A stretch of DNA of 64,000 nt, taken from NCBI GenBank assembly GCA_900539605.1, contig UQCS01000007.1:4666-68665 (forward strand), written 5' to 3'. The DNA comes from an uncultured Azospirillum sp. (GTDB taxonomy: Bacteria > Pseudomonadota > Alphaproteobacteria > RF32 > CAG-239). Shown here piece after piece: positions 17,222 through 26,489 of the stretch. Both the position numbers and the translations under genes were made by a program. Numbering within the stretch: the first letter of the stretch is position 1; every line of letters begins with the position of its first letter. The notes beneath the pieces were generated by a model. That model was not told the DNA's origin, ran no database searches, and saw only the letters and a list, made by a program, of their open reading frames with translations.

Positions 17222-17891
17222 TCTCATCCTCCATAGTCTCGACTACCAAGACGCGGTTTCCTTTATAAAATGTAGCTATCGGAGCCGGACGGGCCCGGGC
17301 AAAAGCTCTTACCAGAGCCGAACTGACGTCGGCAAAGCGGCCTCTGAACATAGCGCCGGCCGTTAAAGTATAGTTACGGTTAGTGTTCCAAATCAGTCGC
17401 CAGCCGGCTCGGTCGCACCATTCGGTTAACAACAGCTTCAGGCTTTTACCTTCTTCGGCCAGCCAGTCTTCGACCGGATCATCGGCGCTGTAACCTTCGC
17501 CGGAACCGCCGACATCCGCACCTTCGCCGATTTTTTCGTCAACGGTAATTTCTTCTTCATAATCAATAACTTCACCATCGATTGAAGGCGGAATGGTTGC
17601 CGACATATTGCTTCCGGCACCGGATTGAACTATTAAATGATCGCGGGGAGTTCTTTCGCCGTATTCACGGTAATCGGCGGCCACTTTGGTATAGTTGACG
17701 AACTCGTCTTCGGCGGCACAACCGGTGATTCCGGGAGTAGGATATTGACCGGCCGGGCAGGTCTGTTTGACGGTCGTGCCCGGAGCGGCTTGTGTTTCTG
17801 AATACTCGTATTCATAATCGTTGTTGCTTGCGCAACCCGATAACAGCAGAACTCCTAAAAAACCGGCTGATATAAGAAATTTGTAGTTCAT
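17208..17891 (-). CDS. pilL: PilL-like lipoprotein with TcpQ domain
   Basis: A lipoprotein of 227 aa; MNYKFLISAGFLGVLLLSGC ends in the lipobox LLSGC. After an acidic linker, the C-terminal domain (about 150-220: LKLLLTEWCDRAGWRLIWNTNRNYTL...FADVSSALVRAF) matches the TcpQ/PilL C-terminal fold, which helps secretin assembly. The start at 17891 follows AGGAA with eight-base spacing, whereas a start at 17921 would hide the signal peptide. Full PilL of R64 is longer, so this is a short form. It overlaps pilN by 14 bases. Confidence 0.82.
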   Translation of the reverse strand: MNYKFLISAGFLGVLLLSGCASNNDYEYEYSETQAAPGTTVKQTCPAGQYPTPGITGCAAEDEFVNYTKVAADYREYGERTPRDHLIVQSGAGSNMSATIPPSIDGEVIDYEEEITVDEKIGEGADVGGSGEGYSADDPVEDWLAEEGKSLKLLLTEWCDRAGWRLIWNTNRNYTLTAGAMFRGRFADVSSALVRAFARARPAPIATFYKGNRVLVVETMEDENAYE

Positions 17892-17969
17892 TTTCGTGTT
17901 TCCTAAGCTGTTTTTATTCATATTTTTAACCTATCATACATACTGAAAAAAAATAATCAAGCAGATATT

Positions 17970-19601
17970 CTACCACGACTGGTAATACAGACTCTGCCTT
18001 TTATTGTTTTCCGGCATATCGTTATTGACGTTTTCGTTAATCCTTAAAGTCCTGATAATAAACGAATTTGGCTCGCGGGAAGTGAAAACGGTATTTATTT
18101 TTCCGTAATCTACACCCTTATTAGTTAAAATATTGTGTAATAAGTTTAATCTTTTTTGCTGCAGCTCAAAAGAACTGGTGCGGTCGATTCTGACTTCCAG
18201 AATAACGTTGGGATCTTCGATAACTTTGTTGGCAAATGCCTGAATCCATCGCAAGGTGGTTCCCGAAATTTCGGCGCGTCCCGGTTGGAAAGAAAGCCGC
18301 ATCTCTGCCGGCAGGATTTTGGTCGGCGTTTTGTCGCTGCCGAAAGCCGAAAATAAACCTTTGCGTTTTTTGGCTTTTTTGGGTTTTTCAGTTGTTTCTT
18401 TGTCGCTTGTCACGTCGTCGCTTTCACTGCTGTCAGAACTGCTGAACATTGAAGCGAGACTTTTAAACAGGCCGCCGCTTTTTTCTTCTTCGGCAACGGT
18501 TTCTTCTTCCGGCTGGGGATTTTTCCGGTCAAGGCTCTTTTTTGGGGAAACCAGTTGCGGCGTGAGGTTTTTGTCGTTAAGGATGTCTTCCGGGATCGGA
18601 ATTAAGATATTCTTGACCATTTCGGCGGTTTGAACCTTATTGTCTTCATCGGCCATTGTCTCGGGCCGATTGAGTATGTCGGCGATTTCCGATTCGTTCA
18701 GGCCTTTGTAAAAATCCTCTTCCAAAACGTGATTGTTTTTCGGATTGCGGGCCCCTTTGGCGACGACCCAGGGGCTTTCCTCGACGTCGCGGGCTGTCAT
18801 CTCGTGCCATTCGCGGCCGGAGATCCGGTCTTTTTCGAGGGTAGGCTTAACGGCGATTGATTCAACGTCCAGCGTTCCGCCTTCCGCCATGGCAATCTGG
18901 TTATCCGGCGCAGCGGTTGCAATTTCTACCGAGGTTTCACGACCTTTTTGCAAACCGAACTCCAGCGGAATTATATGATCGTTTTTATCTGTTTCAGCAG
19001 CGGCAAGGGCTGTCGGGACTTCTGACGGCACGGAGTCAGCCGTTTGCAGCAAAAGAACGTTTTCTTCCTGGAGTTGAGGCTCAGTTTTTGGGGATACCGA
19101 CGCTAAAAGATTTTCTGTATCTTTAACCGGTTTTTCCGTAACCGGAATATCGGCTGTCTGGACAAATGCCGGTGTCTGCTGTTCAATTGCCGCAATATTG
19201 TTTTCCGAGTCGTCGAACGACAGGATTTCCGGCTCGTTTTCCGCTGAGGTTACCGTCCGGGCGGCGGCAGAATATTCCAACGGAATATCGGCGGCATCTT
19301 CGACCGAACTGATGCTGATTCCTTCGTCATTGTCAAAAACAAACAGATTTTTATCAATAAGAATATCCCGTTCGTTTTTTCTCGGCAAAGGTGCGGCCAG
19401 CGAAAAAACCTCAACCGGAGCCAGAGCCTGTCCCGCGGCCGTCATATCGCTTTGGAAAAAGAGCGCAATGTTTTTTTCCGGAATGGATATTTCGGCGCTT
19501 TTAGGTTGTGCCGGTACGGCAAAAAGCTCATTAAACGCCCACATTGTGAACAGAGAAATGATAAAACTGTTAACAAATATTTTAAAAGTCTTTTTTCTCA
19601 T
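17970..19601 (-). CDS. Membrane-anchored protein with OmpA-like C-terminal domain, pilus cluster
   Basis: The predicted product is 543 aa. One N-terminal membrane segment or uncleaved signal (IFVNSFIISLFTMWAFNELF) is followed by a long, low-complexity, Glu/Pro/Ala-rich region (about 60-430, including KPKKAKKRKG). A C-terminal OmpA-like fold comes next (about 445-530: LSFQPGRAEISGTTLRWIQAFANKVIEDP, LEVRIDRTSSFELQQKRLNLLHNIL). It probably bridges the inner membrane and cell wall next to the pilus basal body. The start at 19601 follows GAGGGG. It is the first gene of the pilus operon, divergent from the secretion operon. Family not firmly recognised. Confidence 0.7.
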   Translation of the reverse strand: MRKKTFKIFVNSFIISLFTMWAFNELFAVPAQPKSAEISIPEKNIALFFQSDMTAAGQALAPVEVFSLAAPLPRKNERDILIDKNLFVFDNDEGISISSVEDAADIPLEYSAAARTVTSAENEPEILSFDDSENNIAAIEQQTPAFVQTADIPVTEKPVKDTENLLASVSPKTEPQLQEENVLLLQTADSVPSEVPTALAAAETDKNDHIIPLEFGLQKGRETSVEIATAAPDNQIAMAEGGTLDVESIAVKPTLEKDRISGREWHEMTARDVEESPWVVAKGARNPKNNHVLEEDFYKGLNESEIADILNRPETMADEDNKVQTAEMVKNILIPIPEDILNDKNLTPQLVSPKKSLDRKNPQPEEETVAEEEKSGGLFKSLASMFSSSDSSESDDVTSDKETTEKPKKAKKRKGLFSAFGSDKTPTKILPAEMRLSFQPGRAEISGTTLRWIQAFANKVIEDPNVILEVRIDRTSSFELQQKRLNLLHNILTNKGVDYGKINTVFTSREPNSFIIRTLRINENVNNDMPENNKRQSLYYQSW

Positions 19602-20013
19602 TAACTTGACCCCTCTAATGGTTAACAATAAATTAAAATATGAGAATTGGCAAGCACATAATTCGCCGAATATTAAATTTTCGTCGTTTTTTTTGGGGGC
19701 TGTGCGGGGTTAGAACAACAGCGGCATAGCGGCTGTATATTCAGAGTGATATATATAAATAAGTGTTTTCTTGTTTTTGCGTTTCGGATAAAACGGAGCC
19801 GGAACGGGACAGACACGGCGGAGTCTGTTCCGTTTATTGTCCAAAATGAAGCCGAGTTAACTATGAATTTTTTGTTACAGGGTTTTTTTGTGATGAAAAA
19901 CAACTGGTTACCAGAAGTGGGCGAGGAATGATAATGCTGGTAATTTTGGAAAAAATCAGGTATCCTAAAAATGTATAAGTAAAGTACTTTTAATTAATTA
20001 AAGGAGAAAAACT
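19602..20013. other. Divergent control region between pilus and secretion operons
   Basis: About 410 bases without a convincing gene. They contain a 12-base-pair hairpin (AACGGGACAGAC / GTCTGTTCCGTT, 19803-19834), a CTGG/CCAG hairpin near 19902, the palindrome AAAGTACTTT (19980-19989) and TTAATTAATTAA just upstream of the AAAGGAG site of the first VirB2-like gene. I could not fix -35/-10 pairs with confidence. Both operons must start here or nearby. Confidence 0.5.
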
Positions 20014-20355
20014 ATGCAATTTATTAAAAGAAATATCTGGACGCTGGCTGCAATGGTTTTGTTTGTGACTGTTGCTATGGTTGGCGATGCCGCGGCTGTT
20101 GACGGCACCAGCTTAATGACTCAGGCGAGCAAGAAGGTCTCTAACGTATTTGAAGCTGTTAGAACGATCATCTTCATCCTGGGTGGTTTTGGTCTGGTCG
20201 GCGTTGCTTTTGCGGCTATTTTCGGTAAAGTAAACTGGAAATGGTTTGCAGCTTTGGCTGTTGGTCTGGCTATCTTGGCTGCAGCAAACGCCGTTGTTCA
20301 ATATGCGGCAGGCTCCAAAGCCGGCACGGGCGTAACCGATACCTTCGGTGTATAG
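20014..20355 (+). CDS. VirB2/TrbC-like secretion pilin (1)
   Basis: A 113-aa protein with a long Sec signal peptide (cleavage near DAAAV, residue 30), then two hydrophobic helices (IIFILGGFGLVGVAFAAIF and FAALAVGLAILAAANAVV) split by a short charged KVNWKW loop. This is the layout of VirB2/TrbC T4SS pilins. It is the first gene of the secretion operon, with a strong AAAGGAG site, and is followed by a partial terminator at 20389-20426 that would keep its transcript more abundant than the rest. It has two paralogues immediately downstream. Confidence 0.78.
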   Translation: MQFIKRNIWTLAAMVLFVTVAMVGDAAAVDGTSLMTQASKKVSNVFEAVRTIIFILGGFGLVGVAFAAIFGKVNWKWFAALAVGLAILAAANAVVQYAAGSKAGTGVTDTFGV

Positions 20356-20388
20356 TCCGTCGGTGAATTAACCAATAGGGAGGGCTGG

Positions 20389-20426
20389 CAGAAGTTTTGG
20401 CTAGCCAATGACAGCCCTCCTGTTTT
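20389..20426 (+). terminator. Hairpin/attenuator between the first two VirB2-like genes
   Basis: The stem GGAGGGCTG / CAGCCCTCC has an inner TTGGCTAGCCAA palindrome and is followed by TGTTTTA. It could reduce read-through or stabilise the 3' end of the first pilin mRNA. Confidence 0.6.
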
Positions 20427-20453
20427 ACTACTAACAAAAGAAGGAAAAAGAAG

Positions 20454-20819
20454 ATGTTGTACGTAAAATTAAAGAAAATAATAATATTTGCATTGGTTGC
20501 GTTCTTAGCTTCTTCAATTTTATTTGCAACCAATTCTTATGCGGCATTGTTTGGTGATCTGACATCGAAAGGTGCTGAGATCTTCAGAGGAATGCGCGAA
20601 ATCATTTACGCGGTTGCCGGTTTTGGTATCGTAGCAATTGCTATCGGCGGTTTCTTCGGTAACTTCAACTGGAAATGGCTTGGAGCAATCATTATCGGCC
20701 TGATGGTTATCGCAACAACTGCCGGGATTATTAACTATATGGTGGAAAGTACGGTTATAACCCCGGGTATGATCACGGATACTCTGATCAGCGGTAATGA
20801 CTCGGGACTGGCAAAATAG
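20454..20819 (+). CDS. VirB2/TrbC-like secretion pilin (2)
   Basis: A 121-aa paralogue of the preceding protein. It has a signal peptide (IIIFALVAFLASSILFATNSYA), then MREIIYAVAGFGIVAIAIGGFFGNFNWKWLGAIIIGLMVIATTAG, with the same hydrophobic helix, charged loop (NFNWKW) and second helix. The ending is short and polar. The shared GGFFG/FNWKW signature between the three tandem genes shows recent duplication with divergence. Confidence 0.75.
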   Translation: MLYVKLKKIIIFALVAFLASSILFATNSYAALFGDLTSKGAEIFRGMREIIYAVAGFGIVAIAIGGFFGNFNWKWLGAIIIGLMVIATTAGIINYMVESTVITPGMITDTLISGNDSGLAK

Positions 20820-20846
20820 TTTGAACAGAGATTTTAGGAGGGTGCT

Positions 20847-21929
20847 ATGCAAAAATTTAAGATAAAAGATAGGATGTCTGTATCTCTGTTAATGTTGCTG
20901 ACGGTTCTGTTCGTCTGTTTTAATCCGGGCGATGCCTTCGCTGATTTGTTGGGATGCATGCAAAGTGAGGCGGGACAAGGAATATTCAAGACAATCGCCT
21001 GTAAAGTGACCACAACGTTATTTGATATTCGAAAAATTGTTTACATCTTGGGCGGTTTTGGGTTGATTGCTTTTACCTTTGCGGCAATTTTCAACAAAAT
21101 CAGCTTCAAGCATCTGGGCAACATTGCAATAAGTTTATTCCTGCTCTCAATGCTGACGCCGTTTATTGAGTATTTTACTCAAGCTGAGGGGCATAAATTG
21201 GAGTATGGACGCTTCCTGCAACCGGATTTCACCGAAGCGGATTATTCTGCTACTTTTGGCGAATGCCAGGGTAATGATTGTCCGGCTTCTGTAACGGCAG
21301 CCGGCGGCGGAACTTCCATCGGCGGCGGCAGTGGTGTCGGCGGCGGTTTGGGCAGCGGCGGACTGGTTGCCGGTGCAGATGGAAAAGTGATGCCGATTAT
21401 GCCGTCGGGTCCGGTTGGTAATATACCCGGATTGTCAGGTGGCGTCGATTTGAAGACTATTTCTCTCAGCCCGGTTGGAACCAGTGGCGGAAGTCAGGTT
21501 GATACCCGTACTGGTTGGCAGAAGTTCAAAGATACCATTAAGACGGTTAAAGATGAAGCTGTAAAAGGCTATAATACGGCAAGTACGGTTATCTCGGCCG
21601 CCAAGACGGTTTATACCGCGGTTGATTCGTCGGTTAAGGGAATTAAAAATGCCGGCAGTATCAGTGAAGCGATTACCGCCGGTGTCGGAGCCTTTGACAA
21701 CTATACAACGGCAACCGGTGCAATTACTTCGGCAGCCGGAACCATCGGTACCAACTATACCGACAAGGAAGGAAAGCCGAGTTTGGGACAAAAGGTTGAA
21801 GACTTCTTTAAGGGTAGCAACAAGGGTGCCAACGAAGGAAAAGAAGTCACGCAGGATGTCGGAGTTATCAACGGAACGGCAAACGCTGCCAAAGATATTC
21901 CTCAAGACATCGGAAATATTTTCAAGTAG
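20847..21929 (+). CDS. VirB2-like protein (3) with long C-terminal extension
   Basis: A 360-aa protein. The N-terminal 110 residues repeat the pilin layout: signal peptide, IRKIVYILGGFGLIAFTFAAIFNKISFKHLGNIAISLF. Two cysteine pairs follow (DLLGCM/TIACK and GECQGNDC). After a Gly-rich linker (about 150-190) comes an extension of about 170 residues, rich in Thr/Lys/Val/Gly and probably helical. Typical VirB2 proteins have no such tail. It may be an adaptor or specialised tip subunit (inference). A strong terminator follows at 21950-21981. Confidence 0.7.
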   Translation: MQKFKIKDRMSVSLLMLLTVLFVCFNPGDAFADLLGCMQSEAGQGIFKTIACKVTTTLFDIRKIVYILGGFGLIAFTFAAIFNKISFKHLGNIAISLFLLSMLTPFIEYFTQAEGHKLEYGRFLQPDFTEADYSATFGECQGNDCPASVTAAGGGTSIGGGSGVGGGLGSGGLVAGADGKVMPIMPSGPVGNIPGLSGGVDLKTISLSPVGTSGGSQVDTRTGWQKFKDTIKTVKDEAVKGYNTASTVISAAKTVYTAVDSSVKGIKNAGSISEAITAGVGAFDNYTTATGAITSAAGTIGTNYTDKEGKPSLGQKVEDFFKGSNKGANEGKEVTQDVGVINGTANAAKDIPQDIGNIFK

Positions 21930-21949
21930 TTTGTTGAAAATCTGAAAAG

Positions 21950-21981
21950 CACCGTCTGTTCTCCCAGGACGGTGTTTTTTT
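21950..21981 (+). terminator. Terminator after the VirB2-like trio
   Basis: CACCGTC / GACGGTG stem followed by seven T, 20 bases after the stop. It separates the three pilin-like genes from virB3-virB11. Confidence 0.85.
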
Positions 21982-22099
21982 GTTGTGTCGGCCGCAGGAA
22001 TAGTTTTTATGGATGCCTGCTGAGGCCAAAGCGGTTTCAGACTGGAAAAATGCCCTGATATGTTCGAGCGTGCCATTCTCATTTCGCCAAGCTTTTTTG

Positions 22100-22128
22100 T
22101 TGCATAAAAGAAACTTTTCTTGTAGAAT
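22100..22128 (+). promoter_or_regulatory. Possible promoter for virB3-virB11
   Basis: TTGCAT, a 17-base spacer and TAGAAT lie after the terminator and 26 bases before the VirB3 start. The -35 box is weak, but a promoter is needed here if the upstream terminator is efficient. Confidence 0.4.
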
Positions 22129-22153
22129 CGAAAAAATAAAGGAATGGATTGAA

Positions 22154-22444
22154 ATGCGTGAACCAGTATTAAAAGCGGTAGCCAGTCCTCCGAAGATTCT
22201 TTGGGGGCCGTTTCTGCCGGTGCTGCTTAATCTCGGCGTCCAGTTTCCGATTATGTTTGTGTCGATCGGCGCTTTTGAGATTAACCCGATTATTTTCGTG
22301 GCCAGCATTTTGCTGGTGCACGGTATAATTGTATTGTGGGGGACCAAAGAACCGCATATCTCCAGTATGATTCAGGCCTTTGGTCAAACTTATCGTATAA
22401 CCAAAAATTTGTATAAGACAAAGGGGAATAAATTTGCACCCTGA
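22154..22444 (+). CDS. virB3: VirB3-like T4SS protein
   Basis: A 96-aa inner-membrane protein with two membrane segments (FLPVLLNLGVQFPIMFVSI and IIFVASILLVHGIIVLWG) and a conserved-type ending (KEPHISSMIQAFGQTYR), as in VirB3/TrbD. The open frame extends to 22013, but the ATG at 22154 begins the usual VirB3 N-terminus and lies after AAAGGA. The stop overlaps the next start by 11 bases, matching the frequent virB3-virB4 coupling. Confidence 0.85.
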   Translation: MREPVLKAVASPPKILWGPFLPVLLNLGVQFPIMFVSIGAFEINPIIFVASILLVHGIIVLWGTKEPHISSMIQAFGQTYRITKNLYKTKGNKFAP

Positions 22445-24866
22445 TTTTGATTTTTTCAGCACGTTCGTGCAAGGGCTGAGCACTAAAGAAGTTATTGTTG
22501 CGGTGATTGGTTTTATTTCGGCCGCAGCTTTTGCCGGTTTGTGGGTCACTAAACTGGGGCACAGCATTTTGCCACAGCCGAGTGAATCCAAAGTGGCGGA
22601 TTTTCTGCCGTTTAATAAGCTGATGTCAGACGGTATGACCATCCGTTGCTATAACGGTTCGTTTGCCCGTGTGTTTAAAATTGAGGGGTTGGATCTGGCT
22701 TTTGCCACCGAAGAGAAAAATATCTCGATGCTGGAAGCACGCAAATCCTGGATTGACAATATGTCGGATTTGCAGGTTACCTGCCGGGTTGTCACGCTGC
22801 GTGAACGTATTCCGCCTGATGAAATCGTCGGCACATTTGACAATCCGTTGCTGGAACAGGTTGCTTATACCTGGCAAAGCACGCTTAACCGGGTTTACAG
22901 CAATTCGCATTACATCATTATTTCGATCCCCGATCGGCCCGATGCCCTGAAGGATTTGAATTATGCCTCGCAAACGCTGATGGCAACCTTGAGTGAATAT
23001 GGCGTCCGGGCGATGTTTGAAAGCGAAGACAGTCTCCCCAAAGACAGCCCGTTTCATGTTTTTAGCCGCATCTGCAGTCCTGTATCCAAACCGGATCCGA
23101 AAGTGCGTTCTGCGGAAGGTGCCGCGCTTAATGAAATTTTGACGGCCGACCATATCCACTTTACCGGTGAAAACGGCATTATTAAATTCTTTTCCGGAGA
23201 CAAGGAAATGTATGCCGTTACCATGGGGCTGCGAACTTCGGGCGATTTTATGGACGAGTCGATGATCGTGTCTTTGCTGGCCATTGACTGTGAACTGACA
23301 ATGTTACACAACATTAAGCCGATATTTAAACCCAACGCCCGCGCTTTGCTGCTGCAACAGGCCAACATGGCGCGAATGACCAGTTTTTCGGGCGATGTGA
23401 TTGCTCAGTACAACGAAGCATTGTCCTCGATTGAAGACAGCGATGCCAATTATCAGGCTTTGACCGAATATGCAATGACTTTGGTATTAAAAGGGCACAG
23501 CTTAGAAGAAATAGACTTTGCCGAAGGCGAAGTTCAGCGTATTTGCCGTTTGTTCGGCGTGACCCCGGTACGCGAAGGCTGGGTTAGCCAGGCAACTTTC
23601 TTTAATCAGTTTCCCACCTATGACACCTACCCACGGACTTACCGCTATTTGTCGCGGGTAGTTGCGGTTGCGGTGTCGTTTGACAAGCCCTCCGAAGGTT
23701 TTGCCAAAAGTGACTGGGGTCCGGGTGCGATTTCTGTTTTCCGTACCACGACCGGTTCCGGTTATCGTTTCCAATTCCATGTTTCGTCGGAAGAATCTGC
23801 GGTGGCCCACTGTTGTATTATCGGTCCAACCGGACAAGGTAAAACGACTTTGCTGACGTTTTTGGCCGGACAGGCAATGCGTCACAAGGATCTGAAAGTG
23901 TTTTTCTTTGACCGTCACCGCGGTGCGGAAATCTTTACCCGTGCGGTGAAGGGAGCGTATGTCGGTTTTGACGGCGATGAGAAAAACGTGTCGCTCAACC
24001 CGTTTGATGCCGAACCGACGGCAAACAATCGTGCCTTTTTGCGTCGTTGGATGAAATCAATCACGATGGTCGACGATGCTTTGTCGGAGCGGGAGATTGC
24101 CCGTGCGGTGACAACGGCATTTGATTATCTGCGTCCGGAAGAACGGGTGATGAGCAACCTCTATAAAAGTTGTTTTTCGCCGACCGGAAATATGCGCCGC
24201 GAGCTTTTCCGCTGGGTCAATCCTGATCAGTACGGCAAGATCTTCAATGCTTCCAACGATAGCTTGGACTTGCATTCCAAACGTTTTATTGCCTTTGACT
24301 TTACTCATATTTTCGAAGACGAAACACTGGCGCCGGCGGTAATCAGTTACATCATGCACCGTATTCAGTCGGAAACCGGCGAAACCGGGGTGCCGTCACT
24401 GATTATGATCGATGAAACCGCGCCGATGCTCAAGCATCCGATGTTCCGTGACTACTTTATTATCGGTTTGCAGGAAGGACGTAAAAAACGCCAGGCATAC
24501 CTTTGTGCTTTCCAACAACCGAACATCATCGACCGGTTGGGCGTGGGTGAAGTTATCCGCGGTCAGTGCCAGACGGTTATTTTCTTCCGTAACCCGCAGG
24601 CGATGGCCGAAGATTATGTCAACTGGAACCTCAATCAGCGTGAAATCGACTTCGTATTCGGTCGTTCGTACCGCGATTTCCCGTATGCAATTTTGCTGTC
24701 ACGTCCGGCGACCGGAGAATCTGTTATTTTGGATGTTAATTTGGGTGGCCTCGGACCTTATCTGAAACTTTATAATTCGGGACGTAAAAATGTTTTGTTG
24801 GTGGAAGATCTGATCAAGCAATACGGCGAAGACAATTTTGTTACAAAATATTTAAATCTTGCCTGA
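22434..24866 (+). CDS. virB4: VirB4-family T4SS ATPase
   Basis: The 810-aa ATPase that energises substrate export and pilus formation, bound to the inner membrane. One hydrophobic segment near the start (VIAVIGFISAAAFAGLWV) precedes the VirB4 N-terminal domain. The Walker A GPTGQGKTTLL lies near residue 463 and Walker B LIMIDETAP near 657, followed by QEGRKKRQAY and CQTVIFFRNP as in VirB4/TraC. The start is a TTG at 22434, inside the end of virB3; length and overlap support it. No second VirB4 and no VirD4 are in the window. Confidence 0.93.
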   Translation: MHPDFDFFSTFVQGLSTKEVIVAVIGFISAAAFAGLWVTKLGHSILPQPSESKVADFLPFNKLMSDGMTIRCYNGSFARVFKIEGLDLAFATEEKNISMLEARKSWIDNMSDLQVTCRVVTLRERIPPDEIVGTFDNPLLEQVAYTWQSTLNRVYSNSHYIIISIPDRPDALKDLNYASQTLMATLSEYGVRAMFESEDSLPKDSPFHVFSRICSPVSKPDPKVRSAEGAALNEILTADHIHFTGENGIIKFFSGDKEMYAVTMGLRTSGDFMDESMIVSLLAIDCELTMLHNIKPIFKPNARALLLQQANMARMTSFSGDVIAQYNEALSSIEDSDANYQALTEYAMTLVLKGHSLEEIDFAEGEVQRICRLFGVTPVREGWVSQATFFNQFPTYDTYPRTYRYLSRVVAVAVSFDKPSEGFAKSDWGPGAISVFRTTTGSGYRFQFHVSSEESAVAHCCIIGPTGQGKTTLLTFLAGQAMRHKDLKVFFFDRHRGAEIFTRAVKGAYVGFDGDEKNVSLNPFDAEPTANNRAFLRRWMKSITMVDDALSEREIARAVTTAFDYLRPEERVMSNLYKSCFSPTGNMRRELFRWVNPDQYGKIFNASNDSLDLHSKRFIAFDFTHIFEDETLAPAVISYIMHRIQSETGETGVPSLIMIDETAPMLKHPMFRDYFIIGLQEGRKKRQAYLCAFQQPNIIDRLGVGEVIRGQCQTVIFFRNPQAMAEDYVNWNLNQREIDFVFGRSYRDFPYAILLSRPATGESVILDVNLGGLGPYLKLYNSGRKNVLLVEDLIKQYGEDNFVTKYLNLA

Positions 24867-24941
24867 CGGACATAAAATAGATTTATAAAATAGTTTTTTT
24901 TTGCTATTATTAATATGACATAGACCAAGACGGAGGGTGGT

Positions 24942-26489
24942 ATGGTAAATATTAAGCGCATTGGTACGGGCATTTTGGGTGCAGGCGCCGGTTTGTTGGT
25001 TGTTATGGAAGCACAAGCCGGATTGCCGACTTTTGATGCCGCCAATATTGCAGGAACGATCAGTATTGTCAAAAACGGTTCTGAAAATATTAAAGGAATC
25101 GGTGACATTACCAATAAAGTCGGTGAGCTGAATACGATTGTCGGCGATGCTGCCGCATCCGTTTCCAAGTTTCAGGCCGATTACGGCGATGAAATAAACA
25201 AAGGTATTGAACTGGCACAAAAGGCAATGGCACGTAAAGCCGAAGCCGAAGCAGCCAAGGCCGCTCATGACGCCGAAGTTCAGGCACAAAAAGAAGCTTA
25301 TCAGGCAGCGATGGACACGGTTGCCGAGCAGAATGCTGCCGATATGGAAGATGAAGAAGAGTTCGAAGAAGAATTTGTTGAAGAAGAGGCGGAAGTTGCC
25401 GAAGAATTGCCGATCGGTGATATGACGGCGGTTATGCCGGAAGAAGAAAGCGAAGAGGAAGAAGTGACGTCTTCGGTCATGAGTTCCGGCGGTCGTGTTT
25501 ATGATGATGAAGACGTTGGTGGCGAAAACCTTGACGGTGTTTCTGGAGACCGCGAAGAACTTGACGGCGTCTCAGCTCCCGAAAATAACTCAACCGAAAA
25601 TAGTTTTGAAGTTACAGAAGTCGTTGCAGACGGTAACATGCCGGTCAAGCCGGAAGTGGTTGTGATTCCCGAACAGGAACTGCCCGTTGCCGATGTTGCG
25701 GCGGAGACACTTCCGTCCGGTCGTCGTCCGTTTTTGCGTCCGTCCGTTACCGGTTCAGAGGCAGTTCCGGTCCGTGTTGCGCCGGCCGTGGTGACTAAAG
25801 GCAATGCTGCTACGGTTCCGGCTAAACTCGAAACGGCTGTCCCGGCGGCAAAGAAAATCGAAGCCACGCCTGCTGCGGTCGCGCCGGCAGTCAGACGGCA
25901 ATTCCGGGTCTCGCCGCGATTGAATGGCGCCGCGGAGAAAATTTCCGTCAACACCTATCGGCATCATGAAGTTTTGGCTTTTGCCAGTGCCTCCGGCAGT
26001 GAAGGTATCGGCAACAGCTATATTGGCAATGTCTATGTCGTGCCGATGGCCCAACGTTGTTCAATCAGTGCCGAAACTTTTATCAAAAACGAAAAGAAAC
26101 GTCAGGAATGTATTGAAACCATTATCCGTGAAAATAATGCCGACAACAGTTTTGATGCGGCGCTCAGCATGAAAGAATGCCGTCAGATGGTTTATACGGC
26201 GGTCGTTTCCCTTTTGGCCGAAGCAACCAACGCCAAATACGAGGCAGCCAATTACAGCGATACCTTGGATGAGCAGGACAAACTGGCTGCAGATTCGACC
26301 GATGTTCGCGGCGATTTGACTGTACTGGCGATGAGCAACTATCAAACTCAGCTTTTGTTGAACCGTATTTCGATGAACTTCTCTTCGCAGATTATTTTGG
26401 AAACGGTTGACCAGTTGTGTGCAGCGCGCAAAGATGTTTTGGGTGATTCTGATATGGATAAGGCTTCTGAAACCAGTGGAGAAAAATGA
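24942..26489 (+). CDS. VirB5-like exported T4SS protein with acidic insert
   Basis: A 515-aa protein. The signal peptide (ILGAGAGLLVVMEAQA) leads directly into GLPTFDAANIAGTISIVKNG, an N-terminus typical of VirB5/TrbJ-type proteins. A coiled coil (about 60-130) is followed by a strongly acidic and then Pro/Ala/Val-rich linker (about 130-310). The C-terminal helical domain has cysteines in QRCSIS, RQECIET, KECRQM and QLCAAR. Classical VirB5 is about 220 aa, so this is an expanded version. The start is ATG with GGAGGGTGG upstream. Its stop overlaps the next ATG (ATGA). Confidence 0.65.
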   Translation: MVNIKRIGTGILGAGAGLLVVMEAQAGLPTFDAANIAGTISIVKNGSENIKGIGDITNKVGELNTIVGDAAASVSKFQADYGDEINKGIELAQKAMARKAEAEAAKAAHDAEVQAQKEAYQAAMDTVAEQNAADMEDEEEFEEEFVEEEAEVAEELPIGDMTAVMPEEESEEEEVTSSVMSSGGRVYDDEDVGGENLDGVSGDREELDGVSAPENNSTENSFEVTEVVADGNMPVKPEVVVIPEQELPVADVAAETLPSGRRPFLRPSVTGSEAVPVRVAPAVVTKGNAATVPAKLETAVPAAKKIEATPAAVAPAVRRQFRVSPRLNGAAEKISVNTYRHHEVLAFASASGSEGIGNSYIGNVYVVPMAQRCSISAETFIKNEKKRQECIETIIRENNADNSFDAALSMKECRQMVYTAVVSLLAEATNAKYEAANYSDTLDEQDKLAADSTDVRGDLTVLAMSNYQTQLLLNRISMNFSSQIILETVDQLCAARKDVLGDSDMDKASETSGEK

